Shown here in pieces: positions 42,901 through 52,627 of a stretch of 64,000 nt of DNA. The notes beneath the pieces were generated by a model. The model had not been told where the DNA came from. It saw nothing but the letters and a program-made list of their open reading frames with translations, and did no database searches. A program made the translations under genes and the position numbers. This DNA is from JAICMB01 sp035295125. GTDB taxonomy: Bacteria; Acidobacteriota; Terriglobia; Bryobacterales; Bryobacteraceae. The DNA lies in NCBI GenBank assembly GCA_035295125.1, contig DATGJP010000095.1, forward strand, positions 62,001 to 126,000. The letters run 5' to 3'. Numbering within the stretch: position 1 is the stretch's first letter; the number at the start of each line of letters is the position of its first letter.

Positions 42901-45900
42901 CTACGTGATGTCGACGTTCTTCAGGTTGTCGTCGGGTATGCGATCGATCAGCAGGGCAAAGGGGTCGATGCCGGCCTTCTCCGGAAGCTGGTCCACTGTG
43001 AAGGTATAGATCGTCTTGCCTCCGGTCATGTGCATGCGCTCGCGATAGAGCGTCTTGCCGTATTTCTTGCCCTTGTCCGGCTTGGCGAAGGCCCCGATTT
43101 CGATCCAGTCGTCCACTGGCGCTTCCTTTTCCGTGCCCATTTCATCTGCCTTGAATTTGCGCGATTCGACCTCCACCGTCACGTCGTATTTACCGTCAGC
43201 GCGCTTCTTGGCCTTCGCGGATAGCGTGCGGTTCGAGAACAGCGTGATGTCTTCGAACAGGTCCTTGAGCAGATACTGATACTGCGGCGGTGTTTCGGCG
43301 CGCAGGGCATCTTCCAACGCGTAGGATGTCGGGTACGGCGGTGGCGCGTAGCCGTATTGCTGAATCACGTGGCGTAGCGCCCGATTCACAGCGTCTTCGC
43401 CGATCATTTCTTTCAGGTAATACATCACGACGCTGCCTTTGCGGTAGTGAACGTAGCCCTGGTTGGCGTCCACCTTCAGCAGCGGCCGCTCCTTCAGCAG
43501 TTCACGGCCCCGGCTGCGGAGATAATTGTCCATCTCGTACTGCAGGAACTTTCGCATCGTGTCACGGCCGTACTCGTGCTCCATGACCATGAGCGCCGAG
43601 TATTGCGCCAGGGTCTCGGACAAAACCGTAGCTCCTTGCATATACGCGCCGATCACCTGGTAAGCCCACCACTGGTGCCCCATCTCGTGCGCGACGACGT
43701 AGAACACCATGTCGATATCGTCGGGATGGTTCAGGTTGGCGATGAATCCGATCGATTCGGAATAGGGCATCGTGCCGGGAAACGCCTGTGCGAACCGCGC
43801 CACACGCGGAAACTCGATAATGCGAGCCTCTTTGTGCATATACGGGCTGAAGTTGCGTGAGTAGTAATCAAGCGACTTGCGCATCGAGTTCAACATCTTG
43901 GGAACGTTCCAGGCGTGTTCCTTGTCGTAATAGACTTCCAGCTTCACGCCGTTCCAGCTGTCACGCGCCACCTCGTAGTTCGCAGAGATAAAGGAATAAA
44001 AGTTCATGGACGGGTGATCCAGGGCGTAATGGAAGTAGCGGCGGCCATTCTCGTTCCATTCGCCTATGAGCGAGCCGGGCGCAATAGCAATCTGGCCGGG
44101 CGACGTGCTCACCACCGAATCGACCATCACTAGATCGGAATTGTTGCTCAGATAGGAATTGCGGCAGTGCTCGGTGCAGTTGCGCTCGAGCGCCGGCATG
44201 GGGTCCTTTTCTTTCAGACCAAACGATTTTCGCTCGTTCCGATCGGTGAGCTCGTTGTTCGGCTGATAGCCCATCTGCGGGGCGATCATATTGTTGAAGA
44301 ACGTGCCGTTCTGGACCAGTTCCTGCTGTGTGACGTTGTTCTCGAAGCCATGCGTGTGGCTGCGCACGGTGAACTGGATGCGTCGTTCCTCCCCCGGCTG
44401 TAGGGGTATGGCGAGCTTGTAGATGCGATAGTAAAGCCGCCTATCATCCTTTACCAGCGTGGCTGAGCCCAGGTCAATATCGGTGTCGTAGTTGTTGTCG
44501 AGGGTAAAGTGAATGTCCTGGATAGGCTGGCTGGTCTCGTTCCTGATCGCTTCATCGCCGTGCATCGTAATGTTGCGGGTGTCCGGGTAGATGTCGATGG
44601 CGTACTTGACGTCGGTCACGCGGGGCTGCGGCAGGTTTTCGTAGCTCTTGTAGGTCTTCTCGTAATCGGCCTGCGACTGGTTTCGCGAGTGCTCGGGAGT
44701 CACTTTGTTGAGCGCCTCGGTGTTGTAGTAAATCCAGCTACCGCTTGCCGCGAATGCGACCAGGAATAGCAAAGCGACCGGTGCAATGCCGCTCCAGCGC
44801 AGGCGGGCATTGAACATCCGCTGGCGCCAGCCGGACTCACGGCCACGCTGCCAAAGCACAACGCTGCCGGCAATCAGCAGACCACAGAACAGCAGCCAGT
44901 ACACCGCAAACCAGCTCCAGCCTTTCAGATAGGGCGCGAAGCCGAAAAGATCGGAGTAGGTGATGTCGGGGGTCGACCCGAATTGCACCAGGTGGGTGGC
45001 GATGTGCAGCGGTCTCCAGATGAACAAATTCACCAGCAGGAACGCAATGTAAAGGAAATACCCGATGTACTTGTTGGGCGAAATGATGTGGATAAAGAAG
45101 GCGAGAAAGGCCAGGCAAAGAAACAGGGAATAGTCGATGCCGAAGAGTTCCGCAAAGTAGAGGCCGACCTGGAAGCGGTGGTATCCGTCGAAGGCCTGCA
45201 CGATGACTCCGGTTAGCAACGCGAGCGCCTGGATGATCAGGATCACGCCGGCCAGCGCGACGAACTTCGCGGCATAGTTGATCCAGTTCGAGTGCGGCAG
45301 CGCGTCATGGATTTCGTCCATGTGGGCGTCGCGCTCTTTCCACACCAGCACGCCGGCGTAGTACGTGATGATGGCGACCAGGAACAGGTACAACGTTCCG
45401 GCAATCACCTCCAGAATCCAGTAGGTGACCGGCAGCGATTGGTTGCCGTAACCCTCGCGCGCGCTGAAGATCAACGACGGGATCATGTTCAGCAGCGCCG
45501 CGGCCAGGATGACGATGAACGACGTCGACTTGACGACGGCGAAGAACTCGACCCTGGTTGTCCCCCAGAATTGTTTCAAGCCGGCAATGAGCCCGCTCTG
45601 ATAGGTGACCGAAGGAAGAACGAGTGCATCGACCTGCAGCGACCTTCCGTTTTCCTCCGCGGGATTCTTCTTTTTGCGCGAGGTTCGCTCGGCGAAACTG
45701 AATCGCCAGTAGCCGAACGCGAAGATGGCCGCACTGGCCGCGATCCAGATGACTCGATTCCACAGCAGCGGACCCCACAGCCCGAGCGTCAGGTTGTTCT
45801 TGTCGGCAACGGTCCAGTACTTCGTCATCAGGCCGAAGGTCCGGATGGCGAAAGGATCGAGCAGCATGGCGGCGGTCTCGTGCCTGATGTCCTGGGTCAG

Positions 45901-46482
45901 GGAATCCGTGATGCCGTATGCGACGAGAAGGAGAAGAGCGCCAATGAAAGACGTGATGGTGCTCCGCGTCAGGGCGGCAATGGTGAAGATGATGGCAGCA
46001 ATGAAGAGCGTGTTGGGCAGGGCGAAGACCAGAATGCCGGCTAGGTGCGCGGACCAGTCCACCGGCCCCCAGCGCTCCGCGTCGACCCAGGGCATGTAGC
46101 GGGCGAGCAGGATGCCGATCGAAATACCGAGCATGGGAATCACCGCGATCAGCGCTGAACCGAGGTACCGGCCGAGAAGGTAGTGAACCTTCCGCAGCGG
46201 CGTAGAGAATATGAGCTGGTACGTGCCGTAAAAGAAGTCGCGGGCCGCGGCGTTGTTGACGAATGCCGTCGTCATCAGCAGCGTGAGCAGGCACATGATC
46301 GAGTAATAGTTCTCAATGACGAACGGCGCGTTGCGGTGGGTGTTTTCGAGCGCGCCACCTATGATGATCTTCTCGGTGCTTACAGCCCCAAAGACCATGC
46401 CGGCAATGATGAACAGGAAGATCCAAAGCATCCACGACCGGAACCAGTAGCGGAGTTCAAACTTGAGGAAGTGCAAAAACAT
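42901..46482 (-). CDS. ABC transporter permease fused to an M1 family aminopeptidase
   Basis: 1193 residues. The first 570 or so form an ABC-2-type permease in two halves, each with several helices (WMLWIFLFIIAGMVFGAVS, SALIAVIPMLGISIGILLA, AALLNMIPSLIF and later ones). From about residue 600 comes a periplasmic M1 metallopeptidase region with the zinc motif HEMGHQWW at residues 932-939 and the downstream SETLAQYSALM glutamate. The family is known as ABC permease/M1 aminopeptidase; how transport and proteolysis are linked is not known. The partner ATPase lies 16 bases upstream. The stop faces the repeat at 42672-42896. Confidence 0.93.
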   Translation of the reverse strand: MFLHFLKFELRYWFRSWMLWIFLFIIAGMVFGAVSTEKIIIGGALENTHRNAPFVIENYYSIMCLLTLLMTTAFVNNAAARDFFYGTYQLIFSTPLRKVHYLLGRYLGSALIAVIPMLGISIGILLARYMPWVDAERWGPVDWSAHLAGILVFALPNTLFIAAIIFTIAALTRSTITSFIGALLLLVAYGITDSLTQDIRHETAAMLLDPFAIRTFGLMTKYWTVADKNNLTLGLWGPLLWNRVIWIAASAAIFAFGYWRFSFAERTSRKKKNPAEENGRSLQVDALVLPSVTYQSGLIAGLKQFWGTTRVEFFAVVKSTSFIVILAAALLNMIPSLIFSAREGYGNQSLPVTYWILEVIAGTLYLFLVAIITYYAGVLVWKERDAHMDEIHDALPHSNWINYAAKFVALAGVILIIQALALLTGVIVQAFDGYHRFQVGLYFAELFGIDYSLFLCLAFLAFFIHIISPNKYIGYFLYIAFLLVNLFIWRPLHIATHLVQFGSTPDITYSDLFGFAPYLKGWSWFAVYWLLFCGLLIAGSVVLWQRGRESGWRQRMFNARLRWSGIAPVALLFLVAFAASGSWIYYNTEALNKVTPEHSRNQSQADYEKTYKSYENLPQPRVTDVKYAIDIYPDTRNITMHGDEAIRNETSQPIQDIHFTLDNNYDTDIDLGSATLVKDDRRLYYRIYKLAIPLQPGEERRIQFTVRSHTHGFENNVTQQELVQNGTFFNNMIAPQMGYQPNNELTDRNERKSFGLKEKDPMPALERNCTEHCRNSYLSNNSDLVMVDSVVSTSPGQIAIAPGSLIGEWNENGRRYFHYALDHPSMNFYSFISANYEVARDSWNGVKLEVYYDKEHAWNVPKMLNSMRKSLDYYSRNFSPYMHKEARIIEFPRVARFAQAFPGTMPYSESIGFIANLNHPDDIDMVFYVVAHEMGHQWWAYQVIGAYMQGATVLSETLAQYSALMVMEHEYGRDTMRKFLQYEMDNYLRSRGRELLKERPLLKVDANQGYVHYRKGSVVMYYLKEMIGEDAVNRALRHVIQQYGYAPPPYPTSYALEDALRAETPPQYQYLLKDLFEDITLFSNRTLSAKAKKRADGKYDVTVEVESRKFKADEMGTEKEAPVDDWIEIGAFAKPDKGKKYGKTLYRERMHMTGGKTIYTFTVDQLPEKAGIDPFALLIDRIPDDNLKNVDIT

Positions 46483-46498
46483 GGCGCGTGACCTCCGT

Positions 46499-47371
46499 TT
46501 AATTCAGGCCGGCGAGCCGGGAGAAGAACACGTCTTCGAGATCGGCGGTGACGGGTGAAAACCCATCGCCGGGACAATTCTCGCAGTAGACGTGAATGAG
46601 CGGCCGTCCCGCGAACATCTTGTGAGAAATGATGCGGTACTGCGCCTCGTAGTCCTTGATTTCGGCCTTGGCGATGAAGCGCTGCCAGATTCTGCCGCTT
46701 AGGGCGTTGACGCCATCCTCGGGCGATCCGGCGAAAAGCACGCGGCCCTGGTTAATGACGGCCATGCTGGTGCAGAGCTCCATGACGTCTTCGACGATGT
46801 GCGTGGAGAGGATGACGATGACGTTTTCGCCGATTTCGGAGAGCAGGTTGTAGAAGCGGTTGCGCTCGCCAGGGTCGAGCCCGGCCGTGGGTTCGTCGAC
46901 GATGAGGAGCTGCGGGCTGCCGAGCAGCGCCTGTGCGATACCAAAGCGCTGGCGCATGCCCCCCGAATAGCTGGCGAGCGATTTCTTGCGAACGTCGTAG
47001 AGATTGCAGCGATGGAGAAGGCTGTCCACCATCGCCTTGCGCTCGCGGGAGTTTACGATTCCCTTCAGCAGCGCCAGGTGATCGAGCATGTCGAGCGCCG
47101 AGATTTTCGGGTAGACGCCGAAATCCTGCGGTAGATACCCGAGGAGGCGGCGCACCTTATCCTTTTCACGCAGGACGTCGACGTCGCCGAGGGTGACCGC
47201 GCCGCCGTCGGCTTCCAACAGTGTGGCGACGATGCGCATCAGGGTCGACTTGCCCGCGCCATTGGGGCCGAGAAGGCCGAACATGCCTCGCGGGATGGTC
47301 AGAGAGACGCCATCGAGCGCGCGGACACCGTTGGCATAGGTCTTGGAGAGGTTGCTGATATCCAGTTGCAT
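46499..47371 (-). CDS. ABC transporter ATP-binding protein of the permease/peptidase system
   Basis: 290 residues. Walker A LLGPNGAGKSTLMR, Q-loop YLPQDFGVYPKI, signature YSGGMRQRFGIAQALLG, Walker B LLIVDEPTAGLDP, H-loop VILSTHIVED. The DrrA/CcmA-like form with a C-terminal extension of about 70 residues is usual for ATPases that drive ABC-2 permeases. It is encoded 16 bases upstream of the permease/M1 peptidase gene, so the two form one transporter. The TonB receptor gene lies 36 bases further upstream on the same strand and may be in the same transcript. Confidence 0.93.
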   Translation of the reverse strand: MQLDISNLSKTYANGVRALDGVSLTIPRGMFGLLGPNGAGKSTLMRIVATLLEADGGAVTLGDVDVLREKDKVRRLLGYLPQDFGVYPKISALDMLDHLALLKGIVNSRERKAMVDSLLHRCNLYDVRKKSLASYSGGMRQRFGIAQALLGSPQLLIVDEPTAGLDPGERNRFYNLLSEIGENVIVILSTHIVEDVMELCTSMAVINQGRVLFAGSPEDGVNALSGRIWQRFIAKAEIKDYEAQYRIISHKMFAGRPLIHVYCENCPGDGFSPVTADLEDVFFSRLAGLN

Positions 47372-47407
47372 TTTTGAGCTGCTTGGATCAAAGCTATCAC
47401 AGGAATT

Positions 47408-50176
47408 TTAGAAGGTGAATCGGAGCTGTAGATCGATTTTTCGGTTGTAGGTGGTCGGGACGCCGCCGTGCAGCGTTACGGCCATCCCGCCGAGGCTGCG
47501 ATACTGGCCGAAGTAAGGCGAAGAGAGGTCTCCGTCGGGTGGCGAGAAATTCGAACGATTCAGGGCGTTGAGCGTGGACGCACTCACGGTGATGTTGTAC
47601 CGCCTGCCAGTACCGCGATCGGACATTCCCGCGCCGACACCAGGTCCGGCGCCATGGTCGCCACCGGCCGTCTGTAATGATGGACCCCGCGACCCTTCAC
47701 CGCCAAAGCCCCAGGATCGTGTTAGCCGAAGGCCAAGGTTCACATCCACGGGGCCGCGACCGGAATTGCGGCCGATGGTGGGCACTCCTGGCGCAGGCTT
47801 CAGATCGAAACAGCCAAATTCCGCGGTGTACACGAGGCCAGCCCCTGAACACGGCAGGTTCGCCAGAAGCGCAGGCCGGGCGGCTGCGAAACCGGTGTCG
47901 TTGGGGTCAAAGCCGGTCGTAATGTTGTACGGAATCCCGCTGTTGGCGATGAACAGCGGGAGCACCGCAATCTTCCACTTAAGCGGAATGTTCGCCCCGA
48001 ACGCCGCCCGGTGCCTCACGTCTCCCCAACTCGCCGGCCCCCATTCCGCTCGCAGGTTGTATGGGTCGGCAGGCGTCCCTTCGTTGTTGTCCTTCGCGTA
48101 GGAAAGGGCATAGTATCCGAAGAGAAACAGCTTTTTATAATTCACGGTCGTATTCGCAACGACCTGATTGACCCGGCTGAAGCCGGCCGATTCTGTCAGC
48201 AAGCGGATGGAGGGATCGCCAAATGGGTAGCTACCGGCGATCGGCGCGTTGATGTTCCTTGCATCGAGCAGGTGCGCGCCGCGCGTATCGATCCAGTTCA
48301 CACTGAGCTTCGCATATTTGCTGAACTGCCGCTCGATCCCCAGGTTCGATTGATATATGCGGGGCGCCTGGATGCCCGCAAACACAGGCCGCAACTGTTG
48401 CGGCTGCTCGCTGGCCTGGAGCGTTTCCGCCGTTGGGATCGAGGGGAAGAAGTTGGGGTTGGTGATGAGGTAGGACTGCTGCGTCGTGCCGTTGTACCGC
48501 AGGCTGTTGAGCGTCAGCGTAAGCGGCAGGCGATCGTAAAAGATTCCCGCTCCGGCGCGCAGGACGGTTTTTGCTGGCCGGCTTCCCTTTGCGTCGATTC
48601 CCCATGCAATTCCCACTCGCGGCGCAAGATTCGAAAGGTCGCCGTAATTGCTCTGCACCTCGTAGCGGAGCCCGGCGCTGAGCATCAGGTTGGGGCGCAC
48701 CCGCCAATCGTCATTCAGAAACAACCCGGCATCGGCCTGGTTGACTCTGGTGGTCGGAATTCCGGCGCTCAAGCTGAACTGCCAGGGGCCGAACCCGAGT
48801 TGCTCGATTTGGGAATTGGTGTAACCGGCCTGCTGCAGCTCGAGCGTCCTCTGGTACTGGTCGAGCGTGAGAAACGTGTAGGTTCCCGCGAAATTGTACT
48901 GCGACGTATCCGCCAGGAACGACTGTCTCACGCGGGCGCCCCACTTGAGCGTATGCGCACGCCTGGTCCAGATCGTCAGATTCGTCAATTCCCAGGCATT
49001 CGTGATTTGCGCTAGTTTGCCGCCGGTGGCCCCGCCGCCAAAGAAAGCGCCCTGCACGTTGATTCCGGGCGCGTCGTTGGCAGCATCGTTCCAGACGCCC
49101 GAGTGGGAAAACTGGAAACGCGTCTCGTTGATCATGTGCGGGCTCAGCGTCGCGGATTCCGTGATCTGCAGAAGGCGCTCGGTCTGGCGCGCGTTGTAGG
49201 CGCGCGACGCGAGGTTGAAATCGCCGGCGCCCTGGTTATCCAATCCAATGTGCAAATCCTGATAACGGATCGTGAGCGCGTTGCGTTCATTGATGGCGTA
49301 GTCGATGCGGGGTGTGATGCTGGTACGCGTTTGGGGCGTAGGAAGTGCCTGGTTGATGGGTCCATCCGGGGTAGTGGCGAGGATGAATGCGTTGTCGTCG
49401 ATCTGCCGGTGCTCCAGATCCGCTGTGAACGATACCTTGTTCTTTCGGATCGGGCCGCCGAGGTTGAGCCCGTAGAATTGCGTGCGGTAGGGGGGGCGCG
49501 ACGACTGCGCCAGAAGCGGATTGCGCGAATTCAGGATCGTGTCGTTGAACTGCCCGAATAACTCGCCGCGAAGGGTATCGCTGCCGGGTTTTGTGAAGAC
49601 GTCGATGCGTGCGAATCCCGGATGATCGTATTCAGGCGAGAAGGGATTGGAATTGATGCGGATGTCCCGGATGGCCGATTTCGGGGGCAGATTTCCGCTG
49701 CTGAATCCGTCGACGTAGACCTGGCCGCCGTCGGGTCCGGGCGCCGGTCCGGCGAGAAGTTGCAACTGCATGGCGAGTTCGTCGGGGTCGTCGGATAGGG
49801 CGGCCAGTTGCCGTGAGCGGAGCACGAGCGTGCCCCCGTTCGAATCCGGTTCCGCGCTGAGGCCGGCCGGCTGGTCGTCGACGGTGATCACCTCTTTGCC
49901 GGTCTGAATTGCGAGTTGGACATCAAAGACGGCCGGGGACGAAACGTCGGTCGAAACGGGTGCGAATCCTTTGGCTGTGATGCGGAGGTGATAGCGGCCC
50001 GCGGCAAATGATGGGAATGCGTATTGGCCTTCAGAATTTGTTTTCGTGCGATGGTCGCCGGCCTGAACGACCGCTCCCGGCACGGCGGCGCCGGAGGGGT
50101 CGGTCACGGTGCCCCGCAGGCCGGGTTGGGCGTAGGCAGACACCGCGAGTATGCAGAATGAAAGTAGTTTGTTCAT
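47408..50176 (-). CDS. TonB-dependent receptor with carboxypeptidase-regulatory N-terminal domain
   Basis: About 922 residues. Signal peptide MNKLLSFCILAVSAYAQ, then a carboxypeptidase-regulatory-like domain (GLRGTVTDPSGAAVPGAVV). The plug region shows VYVDGFSSGNLPPKSAI and a RIDVFTKPGSDTLRGELFGQ strand pair; the rest is a 22-strand-type barrel ending in Phe (DLQLRFTF). It is shorter than the receptor at 1467 and only distantly related. The open frame extends to 50305 through the repeat, but MNKLLSF has the expected leader, so ATG 50176 is used; no clear ribosome site precedes it. The ligand is unknown; the ABC permease/peptidase genes downstream suggest peptides. Confidence 0.92.
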   Translation of the reverse strand: MNKLLSFCILAVSAYAQPGLRGTVTDPSGAAVPGAVVQAGDHRTKTNSEGQYAFPSFAAGRYHLRITAKGFAPVSTDVSSPAVFDVQLAIQTGKEVITVDDQPAGLSAEPDSNGGTLVLRSRQLAALSDDPDELAMQLQLLAGPAPGPDGGQVYVDGFSSGNLPPKSAIRDIRINSNPFSPEYDHPGFARIDVFTKPGSDTLRGELFGQFNDTILNSRNPLLAQSSRPPYRTQFYGLNLGGPIRKNKVSFTADLEHRQIDDNAFILATTPDGPINQALPTPQTRTSITPRIDYAINERNALTIRYQDLHIGLDNQGAGDFNLASRAYNARQTERLLQITESATLSPHMINETRFQFSHSGVWNDAANDAPGINVQGAFFGGGATGGKLAQITNAWELTNLTIWTRRAHTLKWGARVRQSFLADTSQYNFAGTYTFLTLDQYQRTLELQQAGYTNSQIEQLGFGPWQFSLSAGIPTTRVNQADAGLFLNDDWRVRPNLMLSAGLRYEVQSNYGDLSNLAPRVGIAWGIDAKGSRPAKTVLRAGAGIFYDRLPLTLTLNSLRYNGTTQQSYLITNPNFFPSIPTAETLQASEQPQQLRPVFAGIQAPRIYQSNLGIERQFSKYAKLSVNWIDTRGAHLLDARNINAPIAGSYPFGDPSIRLLTESAGFSRVNQVVANTTVNYKKLFLFGYYALSYAKDNNEGTPADPYNLRAEWGPASWGDVRHRAAFGANIPLKWKIAVLPLFIANSGIPYNITTGFDPNDTGFAAARPALLANLPCSGAGLVYTAEFGCFDLKPAPGVPTIGRNSGRGPVDVNLGLRLTRSWGFGGEGSRGPSLQTAGGDHGAGPGVGAGMSDRGTGRRYNITVSASTLNALNRSNFSPPDGDLSSPYFGQYRSLGGMAVTLHGGVPTTYNRKIDLQLRFTF

Positions 50177-50197
50177 TAGTTTTCGGGGTGGGCCGAC

Positions 50198-50297
50198 TGT
50201 GGAACTGTGAAGCGGGCATTTGGCCTGCCGTTGGAGCTCACCTTGAAATTCCCGGTGGTCTCCAACGGCCGGCTGAAGCCCGCTCCACCCTTCCACA
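50198..50297. repeat. Intergenic palindromic repeat, second type
   Basis: Two arms of about 44 bp are imperfect reverse complements. The left arm starts TGTGGAACTGTGAAGCGGGC and includes GCCGTTGGAG; the right arm includes CTCCAACGGC and ends GCCCGCTCCACCCTTCCACA. The spacer is about 11 bases. The outer GTGGAAGGGTG sequence is shared with the copies at 11546, 26514 and 61206. It lies just before the TonB receptor start. Confidence 0.75.
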
Positions 50298-50313
50298 AGC
50301 TTCAAAGGTTCGA

Positions 50314-51405
50314 TTACGGAACGATCGCCGGGAGACTCAGCCCTCCGGAACCGCCCAAGGCTCCCCCATGCATTCCCGCGATCGCGTCGGAAGTGCTCAT
50401 ACCGTGCTCCGCCGCTGCCGCGGCTGCGGTCTCGATCAGGAAATCCACGTTGGAGACGATCCGCGTAGCGGTCACCTCCTCGGGAGTGGACCCCCGAGTA
50501 CTGGTCACCATCACCGCTCCGCCGACCTTTAAGGTCTCAAAAGTCGTCAGAGGCAGCATTTCAAGCAACTTTGCGACATCCAGTTTCTTCGGATCGGAAA
50601 CGGCTTGCGAGGCCGGAGTGTGCGGGCTAGCGGCGCCGTTCTTGAACAAACCGCGGAAATCGGGCATCTCCTTCAGCTGGGTATCGCCCGCGATGCGAAT
50701 CGTCAGAGGCTTCTTCGTGACGAGGTCGGAGATGGTGATCTTGCGAGCCTCGGCATCAACCGCCGTGATAGTCCCAATTGCGCTACGAAACGTGCCGTAA
50801 ACCACGTCTTCCGCCGTCAGGTTGGCGCCGTCGGGCGATTTGGCGCCCCGGGCTCGAACCTGATCGCCTGCCGCGATCTCCGCTATTGTGCTCCACTGAG
50901 CATCGGCGAACTTCACCGAATCCGGAGCATAGCGGCGGACCATAGTCTTCGGCGTAAGCAGAACGGTGATCTGCGGCGGACCGTCAACCGACCCGGTCCG
51001 TAATGTGATCTCGTCGCCGTGAATCGCCGTTACGGTTCCGCTCACCCCGCGCTTCTGCCAATCGCGCCGCTCGGCTTCGTTGCGCTTCGCGATGTCGGTT
51101 GCCGAGATCAGGACGACGCGCCGCGCCTCAGGCATGCCGGCCACGAACGTAACCAGCACGCGATCGGTGAGCGACAGGTCGGTTACCCGGACTTTCCGCG
51201 CTTTGGAGAGGTCTCGCTCGCCGGGTTCCACCTGGAGGACTTCAGTATCGGGCGAGACCTTGAAGTATGTCGCCGCGCCGTCATCAGGCTGCAAACCGAT
51301 TTCAAGCGACGACATTTTGAATTCGGTCACTGTGCCGAGGATCGATTTCTGTGGTTGCGCCAAAAGGGCGGCAGAAAACGCGAGCGCGACGACAAGAGTC
51401 CGCAT
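50314..51405 (-). CDS. Secreted protein with repeated DUF5666-like beta domains
   Basis: 363 residues. The signal peptide is TLVVALAFSAALLAQ. The body is built of about three small beta modules: SILGTVTEFKMSSLEIGLQ, SGTVTAIHGDEITLRTG and GTITAVDAEARKITISDL, each followed by a phrase about a threshold value (PDTEVLQVEPG, PKTMVRRYAPD, GDTQLKEMPDF). That pattern is close to DUF5666 repeats. The C-terminus is rich in Ala, Gly and Ser. The role is unknown. It is followed on the same strand by the repeat and the TonB receptor; the gene upstream is another small secreted protein only 10 bases away. Confidence 0.75.
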   Translation of the reverse strand: MRTLVVALAFSAALLAQPQKSILGTVTEFKMSSLEIGLQPDDGAATYFKVSPDTEVLQVEPGERDLSKARKVRVTDLSLTDRVLVTFVAGMPEARRVVLISATDIAKRNEAERRDWQKRGVSGTVTAIHGDEITLRTGSVDGPPQITVLLTPKTMVRRYAPDSVKFADAQWSTIAEIAAGDQVRARGAKSPDGANLTAEDVVYGTFRSAIGTITAVDAEARKITISDLVTKKPLTIRIAGDTQLKEMPDFRGLFKNGAASPHTPASQAVSDPKKLDVAKLLEMLPLTTFETLKVGGAVMVTSTRGSTPEEVTATRIVSNVDFLIETAAAAAAEHGMSTSDAIAGMHGGALGGSGGLSLPAIVP

Positions 51406-51415
51406 GGGTTCCTCC

Positions 51416-51766
51416 TTACTTCCGCACGGCGGACCACTCGCCGTTCAACGGTTTGGTGGTGCCGCTCAGCTTGTCGCCGTCCCTGGTGCCTTCAAACGTG
51501 ATGGTCATTTTGCCTCCGGGCGCGTCCATACTGAGCATCACCTTCTCGCCCTCCACTTTGCCGTTAATCGTGAGCTTGCCGGTGTGCTCGGTCTCATAAG
51601 TTCCCGTGATCTTTACGCCGTCCTGTTCCAGCAGGAGCGGCCCAACGAGTTTTCCATGCGGCGAGTCCATCGTCATCTCCCAATTCCCGCCGACGTTGAC
51701 GTCCGCGGCGAACAGGCATGTGCAAAACACTGCCGCCGCTAGTACTACAAAGAGCAGTTTCTTCAT
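51416..51766 (-). CDS. Small secreted beta-rich protein
   Basis: About 116 residues with a clear signal peptide (KKLLFVVLAAAVFCTCLFAA). The mature part is a single small beta domain: VGGNWEMTMDSPHGKLVGPL, then KITGTYETEHTGKLTINGKV and FEGTRDGDKLSGTTKPLNGE. The lipocalin-like look is found in many unnamed acidobacterial proteins. The frame opens further upstream (51823), but ATG 51766 is correct for the leader, with GGAA before it. It probably forms an operon with the DUF5666-like gene 10 bases downstream. Confidence 0.8.
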   Translation of the reverse strand: MKKLLFVVLAAAVFCTCLFAADVNVGGNWEMTMDSPHGKLVGPLLLEQDGVKITGTYETEHTGKLTINGKVEGEKVMLSMDAPGGKMTITFEGTRDGDKLSGTTKPLNGEWSAVRK

Positions 51767-51865
51767 GGATTCCAATTTAAGGCTTGTTTTGGGGGAGTCC
51801 AACGAAGAAGTAGCGAGCGTCAAATTCGCCTTTTGAGCGTAGAAGAAGTGGCGCGGGCGGTTTGC

Positions 51866-52627
51866 TTACAGGCCGGGAATCCGCTGTCGAAGGGGGTGCA
51901 CCTGCCGGGCGCTCACGACGATCTCCGTCGCCGCGGAATCGCTCATGATCAGCAGGAATCCGCTCTTGAAGTAGGGCCGGATTTCTTTGATCCTGTTGAC
52001 GTTCACCAGCACCTCGCGACGCGCGCGGAAGAACACGTCCTCAGGCAGGCTCGATTCCAGCTCCGCGAGCTGATAATTCACCCAATAGACTTCGGATTCC
52101 ATGTGCGCCTTCACGATGCCGTCCTCTGACGCAAACCACAGAATGTTTTCGGGCACGATGAGCAGCATGCGGTCGCGCTTGCGGCACACGATGTGACGCA
52201 GTCCCTTGGGAGACCCGCGAACCACCTGCAGCACATGTTCGCGTTCGCGATCATTTTCGTCCGGCGACCCGCTGAAGCGGCGCGCGCGATCCAACACCTG
52301 CGCCAGGCGTTCGGGTGCAACCGGCTTGAGCAGATACGCCAGCGCATCCGCTTCAAATGCGGCCAGTGCGTGCTGATCGTAGCCGGTGACAAAAATTACC
52401 AGCGGCAACTTTACCGTTTCACCGACCGATTGCAGTACCTCGAAGCCAGTCAGCCCCGGCATTTCAATATCGAGAAACAGCAGATCTGGCTGAAGCTGCT
52501 CGATCTGCTGCACGGCTTCGAGACCGTCGCATGCTTCGCCGACAATCTCGATATCGGAGTGCTCCGCGAGCATGCGCGACAGTCGCGCGCGCGCCGGTTC
52601 TTCATCGTCGGCTATCAGGCTTCTCAT
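51866..52627 (-). CDS. LytTR family response regulator
   Basis: 253 residues. A receiver domain at 1-120 has the acidic pair DDEEP, phosphoacceptor Asp53 in LLFLDIEMPG, Thr81 and Lys101 in YLLKPV. The C-terminal LytTR DNA-binding domain (about 150-253) shows ILWFASEDGIVKAHM, FFRARREVLVNVNRIKEI and the final QVHPLRQRIPG. Its stretch of 4 bases overlapping the kinase gene (ATGA) implies coupled synthesis. Such regulators bind direct repeats upstream of their targets; the targets here are unknown. Confidence 0.94.
   Translation of the reverse strand: MRSLIADDEEPARARLSRMLAEHSDIEIVGEACDGLEAVQQIEQLQPDLLFLDIEMPGLTGFEVLQSVGETVKLPLVIFVTGYDQHALAAFEADALAYLLKPVAPERLAQVLDRARRFSGSPDENDREREHVLQVVRGSPKGLRHIVCRKRDRMLLIVPENILWFASEDGIVKAHMESEVYWVNYQLAELESSLPEDVFFRARREVLVNVNRIKEIRPYFKSGFLLIMSDSAATEIVVSARQVHPLRQRIPGL

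Noticed and set aside
50225..50250. Sigma-54-like GG-N10-GC on the minus strand upstream of the second TonB receptor
   Set aside because: It lacks the TGGCAC and TTGC context and falls in a palindromic repeat, so the spacing is probably accidental.
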